Below are positions 22,597-33,586 of a stretch of 64,000 bases of DNA, piece after piece. How positions within the stretch are numbered: position 1 is the stretch's first letter; each line of letters starts with the position of its first letter. Source of the stretch: Fragilariopsis cylindrus CCMP1102 (lineage: Eukaryota; Bacillariophyta; Bacillariophyceae; Bacillariales; Bacillariaceae); assembly GCA_900095095.1 (NCBI GenBank), contig FMBT01000320.1:310001-374000 (forward strand), written 5' to 3'. Both the position numbers and the translations under genes were made by a program. The notes under the pieces were generated by a model. It did not search any database. It had not been told where the DNA came from and saw nothing but the letters and a program-made list of their open reading frames with translations.

Positions 22597-23251
22597 AAAA
22601 AGGTATTCTTTGAGTGTTCCTGTATCTTGTAGTTTCCGTGAATAGATCAATATATATATTAAGTTAAAAATAGGTTTTTATTAACTTTTTAGAGTAGTAC
22701 CACATTGTTTTGGTCTGAAAATTTTAGGTTGGTGTGTCTATTTTTTGAGCTAAACATACCCCCTGCGTAAATACCAGCATTAAAAAAAATGATATCTCGT
22801 ATCTTGTGGTCAATGTTAATAAACTATATAGATTGTGCCAGTTCACCATCTGATTCTTCTGCTATGCCTTCGGATTCCGATACGGTAGTAATCTTGAAAA
22901 ATCATACTGCAGCAATAGATCCATTCCATCAATACGGGATGCATTATTTCGTGTTGGTATTAGTTTGAATGAATACAGTAGTAATAATTACTAATTTTGG
23001 TACGGCCAAAATAAAGATCGCCCCCCCTTCTGGCAAACAACGCAAAAGATAAAAGATACACTCATCGTGATGACGTCAAGCTTTTACAAAAATGAACATA
23101 ATTATTAGTTTTCGATCAACCCCCGCCCACGATATCTCCAATGAATCGAATGAATCAATCATCAAATCTATCAAATCGAACGGAATGAATGAACCGAATG
23201 AACAATGAATCATAGCTAGAAACTTTACTGTAATACTGATAATAGACGACA
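22597..23251. other. Non-coding interval
   Basis: No gene seen. A/T-rich, with a TACAGTA at 22973, a C run near 23021-23028, and short ATGAATC/GAATGAA repeats at 23140-23210 just upstream of the next start codon. Confidence 0.5.
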
Positions 23252-25342
23252 ATGTTACCATCATCATTGTTACGTAGTAGTGTGGTGCTACGACTGCTGC
23301 TACTACTACTGCTGATAGTAATAATACTGCTGCCGGGTGGATCGTCATTCTTATTCGTTACGAATAAACATCATTCTTTGCCGTCATCGTCATTCTTCTA
23401 TGATAATGATAATGATAATGATAATGATAATACTGTTATTATTACTAGAGGACGACTACGATCACAACAACAGCAAAATGAACAACGAAGAACAAGAATG
23501 AGAATAAGAATGAGATTGGGTAGCGACACCGGCAGCAGCATTAATCGTATTGATGACTACGACGACGTCGACACTAATAATAAACGTTTTGCAGCAGTAG
23601 CAGCACCAGTAGCAGCAGCTGTAGCTGTAGGGCCTGAAGCAATAACAATGACATCAGCATTATACGATGCCAATGACAAAGACAAAGACAAAGACGATAA
23701 CAATAATAAAGATATCAAAATTGAAAATAAAGATATAGATATAGACAGTACTAATAGAAAAATACATTATCTATCCAATATACAAAAAATATATTGTATA
23801 TCTGATTTACATGTTGATTCCGATGAGAATATGAATTGGATACAAAATCAATGTCATGATTTTACAGTTGCATTTGGGGACAACGATTCAAACAATGAAA
23901 GTACAAATAATTCAAATAGTACAAATTCAAATAGTAACTCAATTATAATTGTGGCTGGTGATATATCCCATCAACTACAAAAAATTGAAACTACCTTAAA
24001 ATTATTAATAGATACAGGTGCATATATTGTTTTTGTTCCTGGGAATCATGAAGCATGGTTAACAAAATCGGAATTAGATAATAATATGAATTTGAATTTG
24101 AATGGATCAGACTCAAACTCAACGTCAACAGCAACAGCATCAGTACAACAATCATTCAATTCAATCACAAAATTAAAACAAATACAAAATTTATGTTATA
24201 AATTAGGTGTATATACAACAGGGAATTGTATTTGTGTGAATGGTGGTATGAATGGTGGTATTGAAAATGAGAATGACAATGAGAATGATGATAGCCATAA
24301 GAATAATAACGATGAAGTAGTATGGATATTACCATTGGATGGTTGGTATGATGGTTCTTTATCATTTGTTAATTTACAACCGGACGACAGCGACGAGACA
24401 ATAATGAACTCATCATTATCATTATCATCATCATCATCATCATCATCATTGTTAGAGTCAAAGTCAGTAGACTCAGTAGACTCAGTAGACTCAAACTCAA
24501 ACTTAGACAATAATAACAATAATCAACAGCATGAACATGGACAACATGAACATGAACATGAACAACATAGACATGGACAACATTATAATCTTGTTAGTGA
24601 TTTTTTAAAATGGCCTTGGGTGGATTTTCAACGTTGTATATGGCCATTATCATTATGGGAAGAATTTGATGAATTGGAATTGGACGACGATCAGCAAAAT
24701 CAAAATCAAAGTCGATCACGATTATTAAAAAAGATACCATATGGTCTTGTGGATTACTTCCTACAACAAAATCAAAAGAATATTCTGGATGTCTATCATC
24801 ATGAACAACATAAACGTCATCAGCAGCAGCAGCAGGAGCAATCCCGTAGCAGTAATACAATAAGTACAAAAAGTACAAATACAAGTACAAAAACTACAAC
24901 AACAACATTAATCACAGTCACACATTTTTTAACAAATCAACAATCCTTACCCGATTGGTGTAATATACAAGAAAGTAAATTTAATATTAAGGAATGGTTA
25001 GAACATGGTGTACCTGGTATATCCGCAAAATTTGCATTAGTGGCTGGTTCTTCTAAAATAGATCAACAAATACGTTCCATACAAATATTAAATAATAATG
25101 GACATAATGAAAATGGAAATGAATTATTGTCTGATAATAATTGCAAAAATAAAAGAATACATATATTTGGTCATTCACATCGTCCAAAAGATTTTATATA
25201 TGATGGTATACGATATATACATAATCCATTAGGGAAACCAAGAGAACGTGAGATGTATATGATTAATCCAAATATATCATTACTGCAGGATTGTTTGATA
25301 TGGGAAAAGAAGAAGAAAAAGAATTGGGATGATAATAATAAT

Positions 25343-25406
<64 letters not shown>

Positions 25407-25540
25407 GCAATAAAGGAAAAACAATTATTCGATACTGGGAACAATATGGTGGAGGATTAAAAATGTTACAAAAACGGATGAAGGATCAACGTCAATTGCG
25501 TGAGAAACAACGTCAACAACGTCGTACTAACAACACGTAA
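23252..25540 (+). CDS. Secreted or organelle-targeted calcineurin-like metallophosphoesterase
   Basis: 762 residues, single exon. The N-terminus has a strong hydrophobic segment (LRLLLLLLLIVIILL, ~13-27) followed by GGSSFLFV. This is a signal peptide or anchor, and the Phe after it could fit diatom bipartite plastid targeting, though that is uncertain. Metal-binding motifs appear in order: SDLHVDS (D185, H187), AGDIS (236-239), PGNHEAW (264-267), THFL in the second half, and FGHSHRP near 639-645 followed by HNPLGKPRE. These are the five canonical blocks of the calcineurin-like phosphoesterase fold. Between them lie long Asn/Ser, Asp and Gln/His insertions from trinucleotide expansion, so the family core is spread over ~480 residues instead of ~250. 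The substrate is unknown. Confidence 0.85.
25346..25405. repeat. In-frame (GATGAC)n tract coding poly-Asp
   Basis: About ten GATGAC hexamers in a row near the 3' end of the phosphoesterase gene encode roughly 20 aspartates. Alternating synonymous codons suggest expansion of a hexamer rather than a triplet. Confidence 0.9.
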
Positions 25541-25569
25541 CACGTAAGTAGTGATCTTATTTAGTGACA

Positions 25570-25602
25570 ACAGTAACAGCAACAGCAACAGCAACAGCAA
25601 CA
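25570..25602. repeat. (CAACAG)n microsatellite
   Basis: Five to six hexamer copies in the short interval between two convergent genes. Confidence 0.85.
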
Positions 25603-25709
25603 TTAAAAATGAATATGAAAAGAGCTGCTAGATACTCTAGCTTGTAGTGATACACCTACTTCTTCTACAGATAATAAAACGCAGAAACATTTCTCTATTT
25701 TATTTATGA

Positions 25710-28557
25710 TTATTGATGCTGTCCTTCTACTGGTAGAATAACATTGTTTAAAACATAATCCAAATTTGTCATGCGTGAATTACTTGTTCTTGCATAATCA
25801 ACTTTGCTTTCTTCTTCTTCTTCTTCTTCTTCTTCGAATTCCTCCCCTTCAACCTCTGCTTCTTCTTCTTCTGCCACTACGGTTGTTGGAATTGTATCAT
25901 CCACTGCTACAGATGGAGTAGTAGGTGTAGGAGAATTCGATTGCGAATCAGTGGGAGAATTCGACTGTGAATCAGTAGGAGAATTCGATTGTGAATCAGT
26001 AGGAGAATTGTTTGGTGATGTCGTTGGACTGTAAGTTCGTGGATGCATTGGGATGTCGGTAGTAGAATCGGTTGGTGAATCAGTAGTAGAATCGTTCGGT
26101 AATGTCATTGGACTATCAGTTGGTGGTTTCGTAGGAGATATCGATGGTGCCTTTACTGGTGGATTTGTTGGTGTTATTGGCAAAATTACAGGAAGAGGAC
26201 TACCAGTGTGACTTTCTGTTATTGGTTGTGGTTCTTGCCGTGTCATTAGAAGTTGTGCTGCATCCGATGGTGAATCAGTAGGAGGATTAGTTATTGGTGA
26301 TACCGTTGGAAAATCAGTTTGGGAGTTGGTTGGTGATATTGGCGATGAACTTGTTGGGTTGACAGTAATAGGACTGTCAGTAGGAATGCCGGTAGTAGAA
26401 GCAGTTGGTGAATCAGTAGGAAAGTTAGTGATTGGCGATACTGTTGGGAAATCAGTCCGGGAGTTGGTTAGTGATATTGACGGATCGTTAGTCAGTGAAT
26501 CCGTTGGACTGACAGTAATAGGACTTTCAGTAGGAATGTCGGTAATATAATCGGTTGGTGAATTAGTCGGAACATCGGTTGGTGATCTTGATGGTGTCGT
26601 GGGACTATCAGTTGGTGATGTTGCTGGTGAATCGGTCGGTGATTCCGTAGGAAATAACGATGGTGAATCAGTAGAAGATACCGATGGTGAATCGATAATA
26701 GAAAGATTAGTAGTTTCATAATCGACTTTCCTCTCTTCTTTTTCTGCTTCTGCTTCTGTTTCTGCTATGACTGTTGTTGTTGTCGTTGGATTTGTTTCAT
26801 CCGCTGCCACAGGTAAAGTTGTAGTAAGTAAAGCTGTTGATGAATCTCCTGCTCCATCAGGTGATGCTATTGACGATCTTGTTGGTGGTGGCGTTGTTGA
26901 TGATGCTTTTGTTGATGATGTTGGTGAATCTGTAAATATCGTAGAACCTGCAGATACAACTTTAAATCCGAGATCAGTGTTGAATTCATCATCTTCTACA
27001 GCCGTACTAATAATTTCAACTACTTCATCAAGTTGTAGTTCACTGCCTTCAACGGGAATTACTGTAATCACATTTTTATAACAAGTAACGTCGTCAGTTG
27101 TACCAGTAGGAGGAAAATAAATTGGATCGCAATCATCTAATAACTCAGCAACAACTATCACTGTAAGATCTGCTATCGTTTGTAGATGACGATGACGGCG
27201 GTCCTGTAGTTGTTCTCCTAAAACCTTTTCCGTTTCCAATTTCATATCAGCTTCAACTTGCTCTCTAGATTTAGTGTTAGGAGCAGCAACGATTACTTTC
27301 ACAGCGGCACCATTTTCAGATGGTGTGTCAATAACAGACGTACCAGAAGATGAACCAGAAGACGAATCACTAGCCGTTGGCGTAGTTGGAATTGCACTTG
27401 GAACAGTAGAGGGGGACTCAGATATTTCAAGACAAGTGACGCACAAATTATTTGTGGTATCGAAGGGTGATTCCGGATTGACTTGATTGTTGCATTTGCT
27501 ACTAGTAAACATCGAGTCTACTTCCGCGGTATCATTCATCCCACTGACATAGGTCTTGATCAAATAATAATGAACGAGAAAACATACCATTGAATTTCAA
27601 ACCTGCGCTAACATCCCAATCATTTAAATCGATGTTGAAAGTTTCGGTATTATCAAACATTTTACTAAAATCTGTACCTGCACTTACATTCCATTCACTG
27701 ATGTCCTGGTTGAAGACAGGATTATTCTCAAACATGGATTCAAATGATGTCACCGAACTAACATTCCAACATCCAATCTCATTGTTGAATTGTGAGTTAT
27801 CGATATCAGTACATGTTGATGAAGCATCTGAATATATATTACTCATATCAGTAACCTGTGAAACATCCCAACAACCAATAATGGTCCCAAATGCTTGTCC
27901 AATATTACTTGTCGCACCACCATTCACATTGAATTCATTAATGAATGCAGCAAGTTGTTTGGGTGTTGTGGATGCCGAAATTGGATTTCGTTGTGCACCC
28001 GGTACTAAATCACATTCTTCATTGCAAATTCGAATCGTTGGACTTCCGGAAGGGACTTGCGAAGGTACTTGCGTGTTGCAACCGTAGTAACCTTTGCTGC
28101 CTTTGCTGCCTTTACTACTACTGCTTTTACTTCCATAATAAACGCCGCAACCACCTTTACTGCCTTTGCTGCCTTTACCACCTTTACCTCCATAATAATT
28201 TGCATAGTAATTTCCATCGTAATAATTTCCATTACTATTATTGCCACCATAATAAAAATTATTGCCACCAGAATAACCATAATAACCGCCACCGCTCTTA
28301 CTACTTTTTAATTTACGGTCAATATTTCGTTCTATTGCTTGTTCACTATCTAATAAGGACAATGTTGCTGTTTCCTGTTGTTGCTGTAGTCTTGACCGTC
28401 GTAGTAGTAGGTAATCATTATTATTACCTCTGGTACGAAATTGTTGTTTGCTCGTCGATGTAGCAGTAGATGTACCTACTGATGAAAGTAGCGATACGGC
28501 GGCAACAATTGTAAAGAGTTTGACGACTATCGAACGTACTAAAGACATACTGATCAT
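25710..28557 (-). CDS. Secreted cingulin/silaffin-like protein with DUF285 repeats and an SPT stalk (one frame break)
   Basis: Two overlapping frames, 28557-27532 and 27590-25710, form one protein if a single base is removed near 27535-27545. There QDLCQWDE-stop should continue as MNDTAEVDSMFTSSKCN, as in the paralogue at 33.6 kb. Part 1 (341 residues): signal peptide (1-28), DYLLLRRSRL (48-57), R-K-L (81-83) followed by KSSKS, a Tyr/Gly/Lys-rich domain (89-160; GNYYDGNYYANYYGG, SKGSKGSKGYYGC), then DUF285/BspA repeats (205-341; FNQDISEWNVS). Part 2: a Cys-containing end of DUF285, a globular segment with an RRHRHLQTIADLTVIVV strand, a long SPTDSPT-type stalk, an acidic run of Glu and a short tail. 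Probable location: cell wall or secreted matrix. A silica or adhesive role is inferred from composition and from the RXL site. Confidence 0.75.
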
Positions 28558-28649
28558 AATGACGAATACTATATCTGTTTGTTTGAGTTTTTGACTTTGA
28601 CTTTGAGTTTGTTCTTGTGTGTCGGTTTTTGTTTTTGTGTGTGAGTCTA

Positions 28650-28654
<5 letters not shown>

Positions 28655-28680
<26 letters not shown>

Positions 28681-28681
28681 T
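28655..28681. repeat. (CT)n microsatellite
   Basis: About thirteen CT dinucleotides just upstream of the DUF285 gene start; it may lie in its promoter or 5' leader. Confidence 0.9.
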
Positions 28682-29621
28682 TTTGATTATGGTAATAAAA
28701 TTAAAAAAAATGCATGGTGGTATGATGATATTATTTTTATTTAGAAACATCCACGTAAAATAAAAATAAAATAACAGCGACTTCAATTTAATTAATTAAT
28801 ATATAATTGAATTCAATTAGATGTAATCGATGCCAAAATTTGTCTAAGGAAGAAAGTCATTGGATTCAATTAAGTATATCTCGAAGTTTTCTTCTTCTTC
28901 TACACGATCCGCAAGGTCATTTTAATACCATAAGTAATGTCCCCCTCCCCATACTAGTAGTCTTAGTCGCTCTTAAATGAAAATTCCTCAAATTCCAATC
29001 AAAAACTGACACTAACTTCAACACAGCGCGTTTTAATTGAAACTGTGAATGGATTAGAAAGCACACACGCGTCGCACAGTACCGTAAATTTACGTGGATG
29101 TGACCTCGTACGGCGTTAAATGGGGTTCTTCGTAGTCGTAGTCGTAAGTCGCAAGTCACATTTTACTATTGATTTGAATAATAAAAATATTCCTAACATC
29201 TACTACTGCTATGCTCTGCCCCCCAAACAAGAAATCTAGCATAAGTTTTCATTACTGAAGGTACGCACCGATTGCAATAGACACTCAGTCATCTACTGTC
29301 CGGTATTTGGGAAGGCACAGAAAATACTGGTAAATAAACGTTCGAACAATATTATATATTGTTACGTCATAGTCTGAAGTCTAAGCTAATAGAGGAAGAT
29401 ACCTACGAGTACTGTAGATAGTGTTTAAGTTTGGGGGATTGTTGTGTTTCCATTCCTTCGGGAATTGCATTCCACTCTACATATATTCCTAGTCACATTA
29501 TAGTACAGTACTAAGTTAGATAGAAAGTAGGACGTCTTTTTCCAGAATAAATAGTTGCTGTTTTTATGTATTTATGAATGATGTACAGTAACCGGCTGTA
29601 TTGGGGATTTAATCTATATTA
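28682..29621. other. Non-coding interval
   Basis: No gene supported. It is A/T-rich with TACAGTA/TACTGTA words (29412, 29503, 29581). A weak minus-strand frame at 28917-29159 has no family resemblance. Confidence 0.5.
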
Positions 29622-30125
29622 AAGGCATCGATTATTCATTCGCTGCATGCACTACGTATACGGCACGTACTGTACTATACTCTGTACCTTATACTTCCAT
29701 TTCGTAAAGTTAGTAAGTGCAGTAGTAGGACTACTTATGAGTTCTTGTTGATGATAATTATATTCGTCCTCGTTGAACATTCGCTGAAATATGCTTAAGA
29801 GTATAAACTATCAAAGCTTTGACATTTGTTATCCCTTGAGGATTCGTTGGTGCTGATGTAACAACAGCATTAACGGCATCGATTCTTCATTCGCTGCATG
29901 CACTACGTATACGACACGTACTGTACTATACTTTGTACATTACTTGCATTTTGCATAGTTAGTAAGCACAGTAGTATGCATGAGTTCTTGTTGTCTTTAA
30001 AATGATGATAGTTGTGTTCGTCCTCGTTGAACATTCGCTGAAATAAGCTTAAGAGAATTAACTCTTAAACCTTTGGCATTCGTTATCCCTTGAGGATTCG
30101 TTGGTGGTGATGTAACAACAACAGT
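29622..30125. repeat. Tandem duplication (~251-bp period) of a gene's 3' end
   Basis: 29622-29871 and 29872-30125 are imperfect tandem copies. Both run from GGCATCGATT...CATTCGCTGCATGCA through CGTACTGTACTATACT, GTTCTTGTTG, TTCGTCCTCGTTGAACATTC and ATCCCTTGAGGATTCGTTGG to GATGTAACAACA. Copy 2 includes the last ~40 codons and stop of the gene at 29997-32677. Copy 1 is a degenerate, non-coding repeat of the same segment placed after that stop. Confidence 0.9.
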
Positions 30126-32677
30126 AACGACAGGAGCGTCTGTAATAGGCTGCAGTGGTGGTGGTGTTGGAGGTGGCGTCACTGGAACAGCAGTTATGGT
30201 AACGACAGGAGCGTCTGTAATAGGCTTGGTTGGTGGTGGTGTTGGAAGTGGCGTCACTAGAACAGCAGTAGCAGGTGGTAGTGTTGGAGGTGGCGTGACA
30301 GGAACAGCAGTAATGGTAACGGCAGGAGTATCTGTAATAGGCTTGGTTGGTGGTGGTGTTGGAAGGAGTGTTACTGGAACAACAGGAGCAGGTGGTAGTG
30401 TTGGAGGTGGTGTCGCAGGAATGGTAACGACAGGAGCGTCTGTAATAGGCTGTGACGTTGGTAATGGCGTAGTCGCCGGAGCAACAGGAGCAACCGTGGT
30501 CGTTGTTGTTGCTGGATTATCGATTGGACTATCAGTTGGTTCGTCATCGTCGTCGTCGTCATCGTCGACATCATCATCGCCAGTAGCAGTAGTAGTAGTT
30601 GGACTGAACGATGGATGAAACGTTGTAGATGGATCGGTTGGATTGAAAGTTGGACTAGTAGTACGTTGTTCTTGCTTTATCTTCCCATCATCCTTATCAT
30701 AAGCATCTTCATCTACATTACTAAAGACGAAGTTGCTGTTGTTATTGACTTCAGTAGTCGTTGGTTGATCTGTTTTTGTTGCTGCATAGTGCATATTGAC
30801 ATTGTCGAAAACGATAATGGAACGGGTATAGAAAGAGTAATAAGGTGGAAAAAGCAGTTAGTTTACTTCTTCATCATTATAATAGGATCTAGTTGTGTCG
30901 TAAATTTGGCCGTCTTTAGGGAAAACTACAATACTATACAGTAGCGCTTTAATCATGTATATTCAATACAATACTGTATAGCAATACAGTTCATAAATTT
31001 TTTATTTTACTTACGAAAAAATGTAGAAAGGTCTGCTGTTGTTGGCGAAACTGCCGGTATATCCGTTGCTGCACTATCAGTTCGACTATCAGTTGCTGAA
31101 TCGTCGTCATCATCGTCATCATCATCCCCATCGTCATCATCATCGTTTCCAGTAGTAATAACAACCGGCAGTAATGGTGTTGGTATATTCGTTCTATCTT
31201 GTCCAATACCAGCAATAGTTTCTGTCCGTGAAGTAGTTACTACAACTGGTGATGCTGATGGTGGTGCACTGACCAATGGTGCTGAGGATATTGTTGGTGT
31301 AAGTTGACTTCTACTTCCTTCACTTGATTTATTCGTGTTTGTCATGGACTTCTCTGCCTTTGAAGCTGATGATTTCAAAGACTTTTCTGTCTTCGCTGTC
31401 GTCGTTGAAGTTGATTTATTCGATTTTTCTGATCTAATACCAATTTGTGATTTCATAGACTTATCTGACTTCGCTGCTGCCGTTAAAGCTCCAGCAACAG
31501 TTACTGTCGGTGAAGTAGTTACTACAACTGGTGCTACTGATGGTACATCACTGACCGATGGCGCTGGGGATGTTGTTGGTGTACGTTGACTCTTACTTCC
31601 TTTACCTGCTTTGTCTGATTTATTCGTCATGGACTTTTCTGCCTTTGAAGCTGATGCTTTCAAAGACTTTTCTGCTTTCGTCGCCGTCGATGTTGAAGCT
31701 TTAGCTGATTTCATCGACTCATCTGACTTCGCTGCTGCCGTTACAGCTCCAGCAAAAATTATCGGCGGTAAAGTCGTTACAATTGGTGCTGCTGATGGTA
31801 CATCACTGACTGATGGCGCTGAAGATGTTGTGGGTGCTGCTGATGGTACATCACTGACCGATGGCGCTGGAGATGTTGTTGGTGTAAGTGTAAGTCGACT
31901 CTTACTTCCTTTACTTGATTTGTCTGATTTATTCGACGTCGTGGACTTTTCTGCCTTATTTGAAGCTGATTTTTCTGATTTAAATCCAAAAAAGATATCA
32001 TCACCACTTCCTTTACTTGATTTGTGCGATTTATTCGATATGGACTTATCTGCCTTTGTACTAGCTGATTTTTCTGATTTAAATCCAGAAATAATATTAT
32101 CACCACTACTTCCTTTACTTGATTTTTCTGATTTATAATTCGTCATGGACTTATCTGCCTTATTTGAAGCTGATTTTTCTGATTTAAATCTAAGAAAAAT
32201 ATTATCAACACCACTTATTCCTTTACTTGATTTGTTCGTCATGGACTTATCTGCCTTAATTGAAGCTGATTTCTTTTCTGATTTAAATCTAAGAAACATA
32301 TTATTACTAGTATCACTTTTATCACTTTTTAATGCACGACGATTAAGTTTAAGAGTTAGATCAAGATCATCCTCCTCGTTTAATCGTCTTTCGTTCTTGT
32401 TCTCGTTCTCTTCTTCACCTTGTCCGACGATAATTGCATCGCTATTGTTGTCTAATAATAATAACGACATCATTACTGCATGATCTCTTGATCTTCTATC
32501 ATTTCCTCTTCTTAGATAATAGGAGGATGATAATGCATGATTGGTAGGAGTAGTAGCAGTAGTAGCAGCATCATCAGTAATAGTAGACGAAGAAGATTCT
32601 ACGACAGCTGCCGAAAATAAGAACAAGAAGACAACAATAACCAGCGTTGTTGAAGGAGAGCATGCAGTATTGATCAT
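29997..32677 (-). CDS. Secreted silaffin-like Lys/Ser-repeat protein
   Basis: Exons 31015-32677 and 29997-30781 join through a 233-bp intron (donor GTAAGT, acceptor TATGCAG) in matching phase, giving 815 residues. Residues 1-27 form a signal peptide. YYLRRGND (53-60), MMSLLLLDN (69-77) and RRAL (113-116) followed by KSDKS match the two neighbouring genes. Residues ~128-260 are four repeats of about 34 residues built on FKSEKSASNKADKSMTNKS, with Lys spaced as K-x-x-K, the pattern of silaffins and cingulins. Further Lys/Ser blocks alternate with Pro/Thr/Ser linkers (SPAPSVSDVPS). An acidic Asp run and a Pro/Thr-rich C-terminal exon (PPPTKPITDAPVVTI repeats) complete it. Phosphorylated Ser and modified Lys would suit silica binding; this is inference from family composition. 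There is no DUF285 domain. Confidence 0.8.
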
Positions 32678-33586
32678 GATTGCTCTTAAGATTTTTTTTT
32701 TAATAGACTAACTGTCCATACTATAGTCTGTATATATCGAGACTGACTCTTGTCTTTTTATTAATGCTGTTTTTTTGTTGTTGTTGCTATCCTTGTTCTC
32801 ATAAAAGATGATATGATCGAGTTGGAACAACAGAAAAAAAATTAATGCCATATAAGAAACGTTTTGCTTCCTACAAGACTCAGTCATCCATGACGTGCGT
32901 GAGGGAAATAATGAGTGTTTTTGGGGACTGTAAATTATTGCGAACAAGTAAAATAGACGCGTGAATTTTACAAAATAAATAAATAGTAGACATAAATGTG
33001 TGAAAGTCTTTCTTCGATAACCCTCAAAAGCATGATTAAAAACAAAAATGCTTCGAGGGCAATACTAACTATAACGAATCTTGCCTAAAATAAATAATGA
33101 TCCACACAAAACAAAGAGATGCTTTCAGGATTTTTTTATTTATATATTTCGGGGAACGAAGGAGATGCACGACAGCTTTTATTGTGATAATGGGAAAACG
33201 CCAAACTAAACAATAAAGTCCTACGAGGCTTTTAACGTTACAGTGTATACTTGTGTGATGTACTTCAAATTTTTGTTCTTTGTGAGAGGGAACGCACGCA
33301 CGCAGCTTACGGTAGCTCTACGACTTCCGATATCATATCATTCTTTTTTTTTGAGGAACATCGTAAAGATTACTATTTATATACGATTTAAGTTGCAGTG
33401 TATGTATAAAGGCTGTAATGTTATGGTACATTTTAAAGAATAAGAAAACGTATAGTAGTCTTTCTGATTTACTGTTTATATTAATCAACATTATTTATTT
33501 ATATATATTTTCTTTTGATTGTACATTTATTTCAGTCAGTACAGTAGTCCAAGTACTACTGTAAGTATTGTCCACTACTAGTATCG
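32678..33586. other. Non-coding interval
   Basis: Promoter side of the silaffin-like gene and 3' side of the next. No gene seen. It has A/T-rich stretches (33130-33150, 33490-33515) and TACAGTA at 33540, immediately downstream of the next gene's stop. A frame at 32708-32947 has no support. Confidence 0.5.

Noticed and set aside
26326-27081. Plus-strand Val/Gly/Ser-rich frames over the SPT stalk
   Set aside because: Antisense shadows of the SPTDSPT repeat coding sequence.
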